A stretch of DNA of 31,998 nucleotides, from contig JAZRLP010000016.1 in the NCBI GenBank assembly GCA_045646905.1, forward strand, positions 1 to 31,998, written 5' to 3'. Position 1 is the stretch's first letter; each line of letters opens with the position of its first letter. This DNA is from RGIG4079 sp045646905 (GTDB lineage Bacteria > Bacteroidota > Bacteroidia > Bacteroidales > Muribaculaceae). This document shows positions 22,665 to 31,891 of this stretch, piece by piece. The notes beneath the pieces are model-generated. The model ran no database searches and had not been told where the DNA came from. It saw nothing but the letters and a program-made list of their open reading frames with translations. Made by a program: the position numbers and the translations under genes.

Positions 22665-25600
22665 TTATTTTGCAAATTTTGCAACATGAACATTGCCATT
22701 GGCATCAACCACTCTCACGATATATACACCATGGTTGAGGTGGCAAATGTCATATTCTTGAGTGTTGTAGTCGTTTGCTACCAAAGCACCCGATGTGTTG
22801 AATATTGCAATGTTTTCGGCTTCAACACCTATGATGTTAAGCGTATTGTTGCGTATAGAAATGTTCATCGCAGGTTTTTCAACTACCGATACATCTTCAA
22901 CTCCTGTGGTAGTAGTGAGTTTGAATGTATATTGTGCTGCAATTTGGCCAGGCACATATTGGTAAAGTCGTGCTTCGTAGTCGCCTACTATTTCAGCCGA
23001 GATGCAGTTGGCATTAGGAGCAGCTGCTTGAGTAGAGAATTGAGCAGTGTGAGTAGCTAAAATCTTGTTGTTGGTGATATCAACAACTTGGAATCCATCA
23101 ACATAGTTTGTGCCGATAGGTTCTACTGCATACAATGTTTCGTTGAGAGTGAAGAGTGTACCACCTTGAGTTTTGTTAATGCTATTGTTAGCATAAGGCA
23201 CAAATTCAGTACCATTGTGATAGTAGAAGTGGTTATTGGCACGCACACGCACTGCTATTGCATCGCTACCCATGTTGTTTTCCAATGGCACAACAATTGA
23301 TTGAGCATCGGCTGTTAAAACGCCTATATCAATCTTCTTGTTTGATTTTTGTACACCATTGGCGATGTAGATTTTCGCTACCGATGTTGAAGTGTTGGGG
23401 AAGAGGAACATTACACCACCCGAAGAACTCATTATATCGCCTACTATGCGACCTAAATATTGCATTTGATTTGTTGTCATACCATCGGGGAGTGTAACTG
23501 CAAGGTCTTGGAATGTAGTTTTACCAGCTGGAAGAATCTTGAATGAAACGGCTGAATTAGTGTAGATTGTTGTTCCAATAACGATATTGCCAGCGTCGTC
23601 GTGAGCAATAGCTGTACCGGCTGCCGATGCTGCAACTTCTGTTTTGCCCGATTTGGTATAGTAGTAGAGCTTAGAATTTTTCCAGTCGTTTACATAAATT
23701 TTACCACCTTTACCTGAAGCCCAACGAGACTCTGTGTTAGCAGCAAGGATATCGCTTGTAACAGCCCAATCTTGAGTGAGAGTAGCACCTGTTACGATGA
23801 GTTTCTCGGTTGCAGTACCGGTGAGCGAAACTGTCACATTGCTTGCTCCTGATGAAGATGCTGTCAATGTAGCTTTATGGCTTCCTCCTTCGGTTGGATC
23901 GTATGTAATTGTTACACTACCACCAGTGCTTGAAAGTGAAGATGTGCTCAATTTGAATTGGTCAGCATCAGTGCCTGAAAGTGCTAGGTTGATGTTGCCA
24001 GTGAGCTTAGTGCCTGTGAATGTGATTGATTTAGTTGTAGGAGTGCCCACTTCGGCCGAAAGTGATGCCGATGTAGCGTTGGCTGTAATTGTTGGAGATG
24101 TAGGTTTTATTTCTTCAACGGTGTTAGATGATGCTGTGCCATGTAAGAAATATGCAATACCTTGACCAGTTGATAATACCCATGCTTCAACACCACTTGT
24201 GCCGTTTACAGAAGCGATTACATTACCTGTACAGTTGGTGTTTTGAACAGTAGAACTTAAACCTGCTTCGGGATAATCTCCACAATCGGTTGGTTTGTTC
24301 CAACCCGAGTCGTTGCGATATAATTTCATGCGACCACCAGTGTAGTTTTTTGCTTTTTGTGCATCTGTTTGAGAACTCCAGTTTTCACCTTCCATGGTGT
24401 TGAAATTCATCGCAATACCATATTCAGTATTTTTCCATGTGAATGTTTGGAATGCAGTACCCCAAGTTTCTTCCGAGTCAATGTAATAGTCTCTACTACC
24501 ATCGCTCTTCAAACGAGTAGTGTGGTTGTTTTTACCATCAATCCAATAATAATTAGAACCAGGATATACACGAGTAGAACCACCAGTGTTGAGTGCAGTT
24601 GTACCATCTGTTGTGGCGTTTATTACTGTAGGAGTTGTTGCACACACACCATTTGTGATTGCATAAGATATTATGCGAGTAGCGTCAGATGCATAATGAC
24701 CAAATACAAGACGACCACTTTCCCATGTTCCATAGAAACCAAGATAGTCACCAATACGAGTTGCGCCACCAAAATTGGTTGTGCTTAATAGTAATCGAGG
24801 AACTGAGTTGTCATCGTCCCACACATAAACTTTGAGAGGGCTGCTTGTAGAGGTTGTTAGGTTACATGCTACGGTTTTGCCATTGCACACTTTTACATCG
24901 CAGAGTGTGTATGTTCCACCCTCAATGCCTGTCTTGTCGAGATTGCCCAAGTCGGCACCTGTTTGAGCATTAACAACTTTGATGTCACTTGTATTATATA
25001 CAAGGTATAATTTACCTTTGTTGTAGGTCATATTACGAACTTTGCTTGCGTCCCAACCAAATTTTGTAAGAGTCCCATTTTGGTCAGATGTGTTCCATTT
25101 TTCGGTAAATGTGAGAGGTGCTACACTCGCTGTACCTGTTAATGCTATAGTTTTCTTTAATGAACCCGATGTAATTGTTAAAGTTCCGCTATATGAACCT
25201 GATGCAGTTGGCGAGAATTTCACAGTTACAGATCCACCTGTTGCTGATAATGATTTAGATGAAATAGAGAATCCTGTACCCGAAATTGAGGCAGTAGGCG
25301 TTGCAGTGAGATTTGCACCTTTAACACTAACTGCGTTGGTTGATGAAGAACCTTCAACACAAGAGAAGTCCATTGAAGTGGGGTTGACTGTCATTGTTGG
25401 GTCGGGGGTTGTGGTAGTTGAACTGCCTGCAGGGTCAACGATATCGCTTTTTAGTAATACAAGACGATCATAGAATCCATAAAGGTGACCTTGTACCCAT
25501 TTTTTGAAACCATCTTTTGACTCGGTGTTGATGAGATTCCATTCGGTAGAATTGTCGACAAATAGACCTTCAGTCAAAATTGCTGGAACGCTTGACGAAC

Positions 25601-26096
25601 CTTTGATTACTGCAAGGTTGCCATATTTTACACCACGGTTAGTGGGTGTGTAGCCACTCACTTTCTTGAAGTTTGCAATAAGTTGAGCATGAACTTTGTT
25701 GGCAAGAAGGTTACTATTACCAGTTGACCAGTAGTAGTAAGTTTCAGTACCTTTTGCGGTTTTGTTAAATGCGTTCAAGTGAATTGAACAGAAGATATAA
25801 GGGTCGTATGATACTGAAGATGATCTACGAGAAGAAAGCGAAATAAATACATCGGTCGTACGAGTCATTTTTACAGTACCACCACATTCATTGACGATGC
25901 GGTTTTTGAGTGCTGTACCACAGCGTAGTGCCAATGTGGCTTCGTGAGGAGCACTTGGACCACTTGCCCCTGGGTCGCTACCACCATGCCCGGGGTCGAG
26001 CATAATTTTATAGTTAGTCCATTTTGTTGCGGCTTCAGAAGGTGTTGCTATTGCCGCAATTATAAATAATGCTATTATTGAAAATATCTTTTTCAT
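22665..26096 (-). CDS. Large secreted N-acetylmuramoyl-L-alanine amidase with sorting domain
   Basis: This 1143-residue protein has a signal peptide (about 1-22) and an Amidase_3 domain (about 28-215) with zinc ligands His37, Glu52 and His106 and catalytic Glu176 (D-P-G-H-G-G; S-I-H-L-N-A; L-T-E-G-L-F). After a Thr/Pro linker come an Ig-like ASH-type module (about 235-325), a long repeat-poor beta region (about 335-660), a second similar Ig-like module (about 668-765), another long beta region (about 770-1065), and a C-terminal sorting-type domain (about 1068-1143, ending G-V-Y-I-V-R-V, then V-A-K-F-A-K). It cleaves the peptide stem from peptidoglycan; the large beta part probably positions or anchors it. 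It follows the PD40 protein by 23 nt in one operon. Confidence 0.9.
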   Translation of the reverse strand: MKKIFSIIALFIIAAIATPSEAATKWTNYKIMLDPGHGGSDPGASGPSAPHEATLALRCGTALKNRIVNECGGTVKMTRTTDVFISLSSRRSSSVSYDPYIFCSIHLNAFNKTAKGTETYYYWSTGNSNLLANKVHAQLIANFKKVSGYTPTNRGVKYGNLAVIKGSSSVPAILTEGLFVDNSTEWNLINTESKDGFKKWVQGHLYGFYDRLVLLKSDIVDPAGSSTTTTPDPTMTVNPTSMDFSCVEGSSSTNAVSVKGANLTATPTASISGTGFSISSKSLSATGGSVTVKFSPTASGSYSGTLTITSGSLKKTIALTGTASVAPLTFTEKWNTSDQNGTLTKFGWDASKVRNMTYNKGKLYLVYNTSDIKVVNAQTGADLGNLDKTGIEGGTYTLCDVKVCNGKTVACNLTTSTSSPLKVYVWDDDNSVPRLLLSTTNFGGATRIGDYLGFYGTWESGRLVFGHYASDATRIISYAITNGVCATTPTVINATTDGTTALNTGGSTRVYPGSNYYWIDGKNNHTTRLKSDGSRDYYIDSEETWGTAFQTFTWKNTEYGIAMNFNTMEGENWSSQTDAQKAKNYTGGRMKLYRNDSGWNKPTDCGDYPEAGLSSTVQNTNCTGNVIASVNGTSGVEAWVLSTGQGIAYFLHGTASSNTVEEIKPTSPTITANATSASLSAEVGTPTTKSITFTGTKLTGNINLALSGTDADQFKLSTSSLSSTGGSVTITYDPTEGGSHKATLTASSSGASNVTVSLTGTATEKLIVTGATLTQDWAVTSDILAANTESRWASGKGGKIYVNDWKNSKLYYYTKSGKTEVAASAAGTAIAHDDAGNIVIGTTIYTNSAVSFKILPAGKTTFQDLAVTLPDGMTTNQMQYLGRIVGDIMSSSGGVMFLFPNTSTSVAKIYIANGVQKSNKKIDIGVLTADAQSIVVPLENNMGSDAIAVRVRANNHFYYHNGTEFVPYANNSINKTQGGTLFTLNETLYAVEPIGTNYVDGFQVVDITNNKILATHTAQFSTQAAAPNANCISAEIVGDYEARLYQYVPGQIAAQYTFKLTTTTGVEDVSVVEKPAMNISIRNNTLNIIGVEAENIAIFNTSGALVANDYNTQEYDICHLNHGVYIVRVVDANGNVHVAKFAK

Positions 26097-26119
26097 AATG
26101 GTAATTTGTTTAAGGTTTA

Positions 26120-27079
26120 TTATTTGAGGTCGGCAATATAAATTTGTCCATCAGAGTATGATGAAAATACGATTTTGTTTCCATCGGGCGAAACACATGC
26201 GTTCATTTCAATGCGATCGGCAGTTGCTGTGAGCGCTTTTGTCGTTTTTTCGCTAATATTCATGAGATAGAGTTCGCCTGCAGTATAGTCGTGACCATCA
26301 TCTTCGGTTTTTTCAAAAATGATTTGGTTGTTGTTTACCCACGACGCGTTGAACCCACGGCCAAGAAGTTTTTTGCCAGTTCCGTCAATATTGATGATGT
26401 AGATGTCGTCCATTTGATTAAATACAACTCTCTTTCCGTCGGGTGATAGAGCAGGGCAGAAAGATGGACCAACATTGAGTACTCGTTTGCTTCCAAATGC
26501 GTCAACGATATAAAGGTGTTCAAAGTCGGTAATAAAACTTGTGTTGACCTTGTTGTCGGTGGCAAGTGATTTAGCCATAGTTTGGTTGAGGGGGGTGAGT
26601 GATGCTCTCAATACTTTGGTGTCGGGAGCAACGATGGTTTTCATTCCACCTGTGTATCGCCAAGCTGCAGGTTGCATATATTCGGCATCTTGCGACATGC
26701 GTGTAGTGGTGCCAGTTGTGGCGTTTATAGCCCACGCAGCATGGTATCGTTTAATCTCGCCCGAGCGTTCTTCCCAGCGAGTGTCGCGAACAAGAATTTC
26801 TTTGCTGTCGGCACTCCATTGGAGCATATAACCTACGCCCGATGATGAGAGAATTTGTTTCTTTGCTGATCCATTTGCATTCATTACATAGAGCCCGTCG
26901 TAGCCATATTGTGTGAATGCGATTTTTGTGCCGTCGGGCGACCAACGGGGATTTTCATACTTGACATTGTCGTTTGTTAGGCGTTGTACATTTGAGAGTT
27001 GCCCACTTTTAGCTGTTTGGGCTGTGATGAGTGGAGTAGCAAATATTGCCACTGTGATTGTTAGTAGAATTTTTTTCAT
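26120..27079 (-). CDS. TolB-like PD40 beta-propeller, secreted
   Basis: This 319-residue protein has a signal peptide (about 1-20, ending I-T-A-Q) followed by WD40-like PD40 repeats: P-R-W-S-P-D-G-T-K-I-A-F near 45-56, S-A-D-S-K near 90, L-S-P-D-G-K-R-V-V-F near 210, V-S-P-D-G-N-K-I-V-F near the end. TolB-type propellers are periplasmic scaffolds. There is no N-terminal TolB domain and no Pal gene nearby, so a Tol-Pal role is not supported. It is the first gene of the operon with the giant amidase, which itself has propeller-like stretches; the two may work together in the envelope (inference). Confidence 0.87.
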   Translation of the reverse strand: MKKILLTITVAIFATPLITAQTAKSGQLSNVQRLTNDNVKYENPRWSPDGTKIAFTQYGYDGLYVMNANGSAKKQILSSSGVGYMLQWSADSKEILVRDTRWEERSGEIKRYHAAWAINATTGTTTRMSQDAEYMQPAAWRYTGGMKTIVAPDTKVLRASLTPLNQTMAKSLATDNKVNTSFITDFEHLYIVDAFGSKRVLNVGPSFCPALSPDGKRVVFNQMDDIYIINIDGTGKKLLGRGFNASWVNNNQIIFEKTEDDGHDYTAGELYLMNISEKTTKALTATADRIEMNACVSPDGNKIVFSSYSDGQIYIADLK

Positions 27080-27166
27080 GTTATATTAAGGATTTAGTGT
27101 TTTAGTTGTAATATTAAATAGAATAGAGTTAAATAGTTGTATATTATATTTATATACCACTATTTG

Positions 27167-27199
27167 CAAAAATAGACAATAAAAACTGAAAAAACAAAA
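27167..27199 (-). promoter_or_regulatory. Promoter of the PD40/amidase operon
   Basis: On the minus strand TTTTG (27195-27199), 20 nt, and TATTTTTG (27167-27174) match TTTG / 19-21 / TAnnTTTG. The leader is about 80 nt. Confidence 0.65.
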
Positions 27200-27249
27200 A
27201 AAAATGGAGAAAAAGAGAAAGACCGGTTAAAAAAAGGTAAAAACAACTA

Positions 27250-28407
27250 TTAGCGTTGCTTTTTAGGCGAAATAATGATATTGTTTCGGCTTGAGTAAAT
27301 GTGGAAGAAGTGTGTGCGTTTACGGTTTTCAATAAGTGTGTTTATTATAGATTGATAATTCATTTCTCGGTCATCGAGAATAATGTTGGCGCATTTGTTT
27401 AACGAGGGGATTGCGTCGATTGATTTAAATTTAAAGATGTTGTTGCACGAAAATCCCTCCGATTCAATGATGTTGATGATATCGTTGGGACGATGGCTCA
27501 CAATGTATGTGTCACATGTTTTGGGCTTGCGCTTGAATATTTGCGCAACGGGTTTGATTATTTTGGTAGAAAATGCACTCATGCACATTCTTGCTGTAAT
27601 GGCTGCTTTTACTACGATTTTGTTCATCCATGAACTGCGAGGGTAGTGCTTGCGATAAAAAATGTGCATCGCTTCATAAAATATTTTTACATAATTGAGC
27701 GATTCGGTTTTAGTGCACTCTCCTTTATAATGAACTATGGGGATGGGGAGATAATAGTTCTCCATGCCGTCGGTTATCATTCGGTAGGAGAGGTCCATAT
27801 CTTCGCCATACATAAAGAAGTCTTCATCAAACCCCCCAACTTTCTTTGTTAAATCGGTGCGGAGAAGCATAAATGCTCCGGCAAGAACCGACACTTTGTG
27901 GGGCTTGTCTTCGTGTAGATAACGAAGGTGATAACGAGCAAAAATACGCGATTTGGGAAATAATGACGAGAGTCCAAAAAGTTTGCAGAATGAATTCCAA
28001 GTCGAGGGAAATGATCGTTTTGACTCAGGGAGGAAATTGCCATTGCCATCAACCATTTTCACACCTACTGCTCCACATGTTGGGTGTTCATCCATCCATT
28101 TTATAGCGTCTTTTAGAGTATCGCTACCTATAATTGTATCTGGATTGAGAACTAAAATAAATTCGGTGTCGGCAAGAGCAAATCCTTGATTGTTTGCTCG
28201 AGCAAAACCCACATTCTCCTTGTTTCTGATAAATGTAACCGAAGGGAACCGTTCTTCAAGAAAGTCGATGCTGTCGTCGCCCGAGTTATTGTCAATGACA
28301 ATAGTGCGACCATCTACCTCTGTATAAGCTTCTTCAACAGAAAGTAGGGTCTGCTCTAAAAAATATTTAAGTCTATAATTGACAATTACCGTTGTGACGC
28401 GTTTCAT
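27250..28407 (-). CDS. Family 2 glycosyltransferase (rhamnosyltransferase-like)
   Basis: This 385-residue GT-A fold enzyme opens with V-T-T-V-I-V-N-Y and D-N-N-S (Asp39), and N-P-D-T (88-91) supplies the acidic sugar-nucleotide/metal site. G-A-F-M-L-L and F-D-E-D-F-F-M-Y-G-E-D follow as in rhamnosyltransferase-type GT2 enzymes. It transfers a sugar in cell-surface glycan synthesis; donor and acceptor are unknown. The catalytic domain ends near 270; an extra C-terminal domain of about 110 residues, beginning with a short hydrophobic/basic link, shows no named motif. It follows yraN by 70 nt on the same strand. Such isolated GT2 genes are common in Bacteroidales genomes. Confidence 0.85.
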   Translation of the reverse strand: MKRVTTVIVNYRLKYFLEQTLLSVEEAYTEVDGRTIVIDNNSGDDSIDFLEERFPSVTFIRNKENVGFARANNQGFALADTEFILVLNPDTIIGSDTLKDAIKWMDEHPTCGAVGVKMVDGNGNFLPESKRSFPSTWNSFCKLFGLSSLFPKSRIFARYHLRYLHEDKPHKVSVLAGAFMLLRTDLTKKVGGFDEDFFMYGEDMDLSYRMITDGMENYYLPIPIVHYKGECTKTESLNYVKIFYEAMHIFYRKHYPRSSWMNKIVVKAAITARMCMSAFSTKIIKPVAQIFKRKPKTCDTYIVSHRPNDIINIIESEGFSCNNIFKFKSIDAIPSLNKCANIILDDREMNYQSIINTLIENRKRTHFFHIYSSRNNIIISPKKQR

Positions 28408-28477
28408 TTTAGATTTTTAATGCTCCTAATATAAAACGGCGAGAATAATGTTTTATTACATAATTTTATGAAAATTA

Positions 28478-28846
28478 TTAACGAGTAGTTAAAGGTGCTG
28501 TGAATGCGTCGGGAATGTGCTCAAGTGTGTAATTGTCGGGTGTACCGCTTATGGCAATTATATCAAATTGTACCTCATGGGGAATATCGTAAGCTATCAC
28601 ATAAGCGTTAGCTGCACGCGTCATGCGAGCAATTTTCTTGCTGTCAATGGCTTCAAGAGGATCGCTATTAGGATTGGTGCGCGTTTTTACTTCGACAAAA
28701 ACTATGCGATTACCTTTCATTGCTATAATGTCGAGTTCGTAGTGTCCAATGCGCATATTTCGCTCACAAATGGCATATCCAAGTGTAATCAATTTTTCGC
28801 AAGCGAGTTCTTCGCCCCATGCTCCAGTAGTGTTGTGTTGTGCCAT
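28478..28846 (-). CDS. yraN: YraN-family (UPF0102) nuclease-fold protein
   Basis: This 122-residue protein has G-x-x-G-E-E-L-A at its start, H-Y-E-L-D-I-I (Glu37, Asp39) and F-V-E-V-K-T-R-T (Glu52, Lys54). Together these give the PD-(D/E)XK-like arrangement of Holliday-junction-resolvase-related UPF0102 proteins. Biochemical function is not established. Length is typical. A -7-like box (TAAATTTG on the minus strand, 28889-28896) lies about 45 nt before the start, without a clear -33 element. Confidence 0.93.
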   Translation of the reverse strand: MAQHNTTGAWGEELACEKLITLGYAICERNMRIGHYELDIIAMKGNRIVFVEVKTRTNPNSDPLEAIDSKKIARMTRAANAYVIAYDIPHEVQFDIIAISGTPDNYTLEHIPDAFTAPLTTR

Positions 28847-28936
28847 TTATATAATATGTGTATAATGTATATAGTGCGACTAATGATGCAAATTTAGTAA
28901 TATATATTCTAAATGTATATTTTTTTCATCATATTA

Positions 28937-28968
28937 TTTTGAAAAATGAATATTTTTTTATTCCTTTG
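28937..28968 (+). promoter_or_regulatory. Promoter of the TrpB2 gene
   Basis: TTTTG (28937-28941), 19 nt, TTCCTTTG (28961-28968; one mismatch to TAnnTTTG). The leader is about 50 nt long. No leader peptide with Trp codons or T-box structure is visible. Confidence 0.55.
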
Positions 28969-29025
28969 CATTAAATATTTATAAAAGCAGAGAAAACGGA
29001 ATAAATATTCAATAAATATACGAAT

Positions 29026-30387
29026 ATGGAATCAAAAAAGTTCATTTTGACAGAAAAGGATATCCCTACAGCATGGTATAATGTGTTGCCCGATATGCCC
29101 ACACAACCACGCCCTATCCTTAATCCAGCAACAAAACAGCCTTTCAAAGAAGAGGAATTGTATCCAATCTTTGCAAAGGAGGTAGTTAAACAAGAATTGA
29201 ATACAACCGACCGTTGGATTGAAATCCCCGAAGAGGTTCGTGATATGTATAAAATATGGCGTCCAACTCCGTTGGTACGCGCTCGTGGCCTTGAAAAAAT
29301 GCTCGATACACCTGCTCACATATATTTTAAGAATGAAAGTGTGAGTCCGGTGGGTTCGCATAAACTCAATTCGGCAATCGCTCAAGCATATTATTGCAAA
29401 AAAGAGGGTGTAACTAATATTACAACCGAGACTGGTGCAGGTCAATGGGGCGCAGCCCTTTCACTCGCGGCAAAACATTTTGGTCTTGAATTGGCAGTGT
29501 ATATGGTGAAGGTGTCATATCATCAAAAACCATATCGCCGTTCAATTATGCAAACCTATGGTGCGCAAGTTATAGCATCGCCAAGTATGTCAACTCGCGC
29601 AGGTCGCAAGATGATTACCGATAACCCTAATTATCAAGGGTCGCTCGGTATGGCAATATCTGAGGCTGTTGAGTTGGCTATGGCTACACCAAATTGTAAA
29701 TACACTCTTGGCTCGGTGTTGAACCATGTTTCGTTGCACCAAACTGTTATCGGGCTTGAAGCCGAAAAACAAATGGAAATGGCTGGCGAATACCCCGACA
29801 TCGTAATTGGTTGCTTTGGTGGTGGTAGTAATTTCTGTGGTATTACATATCCATTCATTCGTCATAATTTCTCGGGTGAGCGCAATACTCGCTTCATCGC
29901 TGCCGAGCCTGCTTCTTGTCCTAAATTGACTCGAGGCGTATTCCAGTATGACTTTGGCGATGAAGCCGGCTATACCCCTATGATTCCAATGCGTACACTC
30001 GGCCATAATTTCTCTCCTGCAAATATCCATGCCGGGGGACTTCGTTATCATGGCGCAGGGTCAGTGCCAAGTCAATTGATAGAAGATGGTTTGATTGAAG
30101 CAGTTGATATACCACAACTCGAGACCTTTAAAGCTGCAACAATGTTTGCTCAAAGCGAAGGAATTATTCCTGCTCCCGAAAGTTCTCATGCAATTTCGGC
30201 TGCAATTCGTGAAGCATTGAAGGCTAAAGAGGAGGGTGTTCAAAAAACTATTCTCTTTAACCTTTCAGGTCATGGGTTGATTGATATGGCTTCTTACGAC
30301 CGTTATTTTGCTGGCGACTTGACAAACTATGACATCCCCGAAGAAGAATTATTGAAAAATACTCGCGACTTGGAAAAATTGATTTGA
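29026..30387 (+). CDS. trpB: Tryptophan synthase beta-like enzyme, TrpB2 type
   Basis: This 453-residue PLP enzyme belongs to the TrpB2 branch, about 50 residues longer than the usual TrpB1. The N-terminal extension, the Lys113 Schiff base in S-H-K-L-N-S, the E-T-G-A-G-Q-W-G loop (135-142) and the phosphate loop G-C-F-G-G-G-S-N are all present. TrpB1 would have a different start and N-terminus. It converts serine with indole to tryptophan. TrpB2 is often found without TrpA, as here, and may salvage free indole. There are no trp genes beside it. A strong terminator follows. Confidence 0.92.
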   Translation: MESKKFILTEKDIPTAWYNVLPDMPTQPRPILNPATKQPFKEEELYPIFAKEVVKQELNTTDRWIEIPEEVRDMYKIWRPTPLVRARGLEKMLDTPAHIYFKNESVSPVGSHKLNSAIAQAYYCKKEGVTNITTETGAGQWGAALSLAAKHFGLELAVYMVKVSYHQKPYRRSIMQTYGAQVIASPSMSTRAGRKMITDNPNYQGSLGMAISEAVELAMATPNCKYTLGSVLNHVSLHQTVIGLEAEKQMEMAGEYPDIVIGCFGGGSNFCGITYPFIRHNFSGERNTRFIAAEPASCPKLTRGVFQYDFGDEAGYTPMIPMRTLGHNFSPANIHAGGLRYHGAGSVPSQLIEDGLIEAVDIPQLETFKAATMFAQSEGIIPAPESSHAISAAIREALKAKEEGVQKTILFNLSGHGLIDMASYDRYFAGDLTNYDIPEEELLKNTRDLEKLI

Positions 30388-30402
30388 TATTATTTGTAAT
30401 AT

Positions 30403-30442
30403 AAAAAAGTATCCTCGCTAAAAGGCGAGGATACTTTTTTTT
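30403..30442 (+). terminator. Terminator after TrpB2
   Basis: AAAAAAGTATCCTCGC (30403-30418) pairs with GCGAGGATACTTTTTT (30425-30440), a perfect 16-bp stem whose T run ends the transcript. It also reads as a terminator on the minus strand for the gene ending at 30502. Confidence 0.9.
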
Positions 30443-30501
30443 GTTTATAATTGAATTTTTTCTCGTATTTATGGGCGTGTAATATAGTTTTAATGTTTTT
30501 T

Positions 30502-31272
30502 TTAGCTGTGCTTTATATGGAGAGATCTTGAATTGTTGCTCATACCTCCAATGACAGATGGGACGCTTTTGATTTTGTCGTAGCCATTCCATATTTTAGT
30601 GTTATCGCCACATAATACATAATCTGGCTTCAGTCCGCTATTTTCTATTATTTTATCCAGTAAACCTCCTTTGCCGAATTTGTCGTAATTGAATCCGAAA
30701 GCATGATCTTGTAATAAAACTAACCATGGGGCTTTATTGTATTCGTTGCAAAATAGTTGATAATAGGTTGCAATGCCATCTGCGCAAAGAAAAGTGATTG
30801 CAAATCGTTTATCGCCCCAATTGTCATCTTTGTCAGAGTTGCGCTCTAATATTTCTGTAAAACAATAAGGTTGTTCTAAACTTGGGATGATTTTTCTCCA
30901 TCTATTTAAACAATCAGGAGACATTTCGAGTGGTGTAATGTGTGCTGTATTAGGAGCAATATCTTTTTCTTGCCAGTTTATTCTTCCTATGCTGTGGTAT
31001 CCAGAGATAGCGTTTGGTTGTGATAAATGGTTGATTAAATCTTGTTTTGAAAGGCAGTAATCTACATACAAAAAAGAGTGTATTGATTGACTGCTACTGC
31101 CAATTTCCATAAGCATGCCGTCATATCCGCTTCCAGGATAGTATCCTATTCGGCTGCTCATGATGTCAGAAAAGCTTACATTATTACCTTCGGTGTATGA
31201 TTCAAGCCATAGGGGTATTTCTTCTTTGAATTGAGAAAGGTAAGAGGTTAATTGTGTTTTATTGTCTATCAT
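30502..31272 (-). CDS. Unrecognised cytoplasmic protein
   Basis: This 256-residue soluble protein has no signal peptide or membrane segment. Visible features are Y-Y-P-G-S-G-Y-D-G near 44-52, F-L-Y-V-D-Y-C near 67-73, and a C-terminal third with Trp, Asp and Gly-rich loops (F-G-K-G-G-L-L). The opening and the S-G-x-D-G motif feel like the diverse family of small proteins found beside polymorphic toxins and in SMI1-like neighbourhoods, but I cannot name a family. No toxin or other partner is adjacent. It converges with TrpB2. The composition is near that of its neighbours, with somewhat more Asn and Ser. Confidence 0.75.
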   Translation of the reverse strand: MIDNKTQLTSYLSQFKEEIPLWLESYTEGNNVSFSDIMSSRIGYYPGSGYDGMLMEIGSSSQSIHSFLYVDYCLSKQDLINHLSQPNAISGYHSIGRINWQEKDIAPNTAHITPLEMSPDCLNRWRKIIPSLEQPYCFTEILERNSDKDDNWGDKRFAITFLCADGIATYYQLFCNEYNKAPWLVLLQDHAFGFNYDKFGKGGLLDKIIENSGLKPDYVLCGDNTKIWNGYDKIKSVPSVIGGMSNNSRSLHIKHS

Positions 31273-31740
31273 ATAAATATTTTTTAGAAGTTATATAATA
31301 TTTCTTTATTTGAAGTCTTCAATATTGATTCTTTGATTGTTGTGGTTAGTTTGGTTGTTATAAAACTATAAGTTGTATGTATTCTTAATGAGTGCTATTT
31401 TTGTTAATATTGCAAATCTAATGTTTTTATCTTGAATGTCAAAATAAAAAAAAGAAAAGTAGAATAGAGGATTATTTTAAAGTGTATATAGTTTATATTG
31501 CTGTTTTGTTGAGGATTTTCTCTCGCGTCTATTGTTTGTCTCCATATATAATTATGTGTAATGGAGATGACGAGGCGTTGGTTAGAGGTGGATAAAATAA
31601 GGTTAGTTTGCTACAAAGAGGATGTAAAAGTTAAACGAATCTTAAAAACATGTTTTACAACATAAAAATTTTCATTAGTTAAAATGGTGATTTATAGGCG
31701 AAAGAGGGTGGAATGGCGATAAAGTAGTAAAAAATAGTAT
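31273..31740. other. AT-rich non-coding stretch
   Basis: I see no ORF of likely coding character, hairpin terminator or RNA gene in this part of the 726-base gap. It holds scattered A/T runs. The far end of the gap carries two promoters, annotated separately. Confidence 0.5.
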
Positions 31741-31748
31741 AAAAAATA

Positions 31749-31780
31749 TTTGGTAGATTGGTTAAAAGTATCTACCTTTG
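31749..31780 (+). promoter_or_regulatory. First of two tandem promoters at the right edge
   Basis: TTTG (31749-31752), 20 nt, TACCTTTG (31773-31780), followed by GCA. This is a full match to the Bacteroidetes promoter. Confidence 0.7.
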
Positions 31781-31828
31781 CACTCGCTTTTGAGAACGAA
31801 TCACAGCGGTGGTAAAGCGAAGATGCGG

Positions 31829-31852
31829 CAGGTTAAAACCTGTTAATTTTTT
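31829..31852 (+). terminator. Short hairpin between the tandem promoters
   Basis: CAGGTTAAAACCTG forms a small 5-6 bp hairpin followed by TTAATTTTTT. It is a weak terminator or attenuator candidate that would affect only transcripts from the first promoter. Confidence 0.35.
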
Positions 31853-31860
31853 GACAGAAT

Positions 31861-31891
31861 TTTGTCGGTTCAAAAATTTGTAGTACCTTTG
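31861..31891 (+). promoter_or_regulatory. Second of two tandem promoters at the right edge
   Basis: TTTG (31861-31864), 19 nt, TACCTTTG (31884-31891), again followed by GCA. It lies 111 bp after the first. The gene it drives is beyond the window; at least 107 nt of leader follow without an ORF. Confidence 0.7.

Noticed and set aside
22665..26096. Repeats in the amidase as a CRISPR or tandem DNA repeat
   Set aside because: The similarity is between two protein modules far apart, not short regularly spaced DNA repeats.
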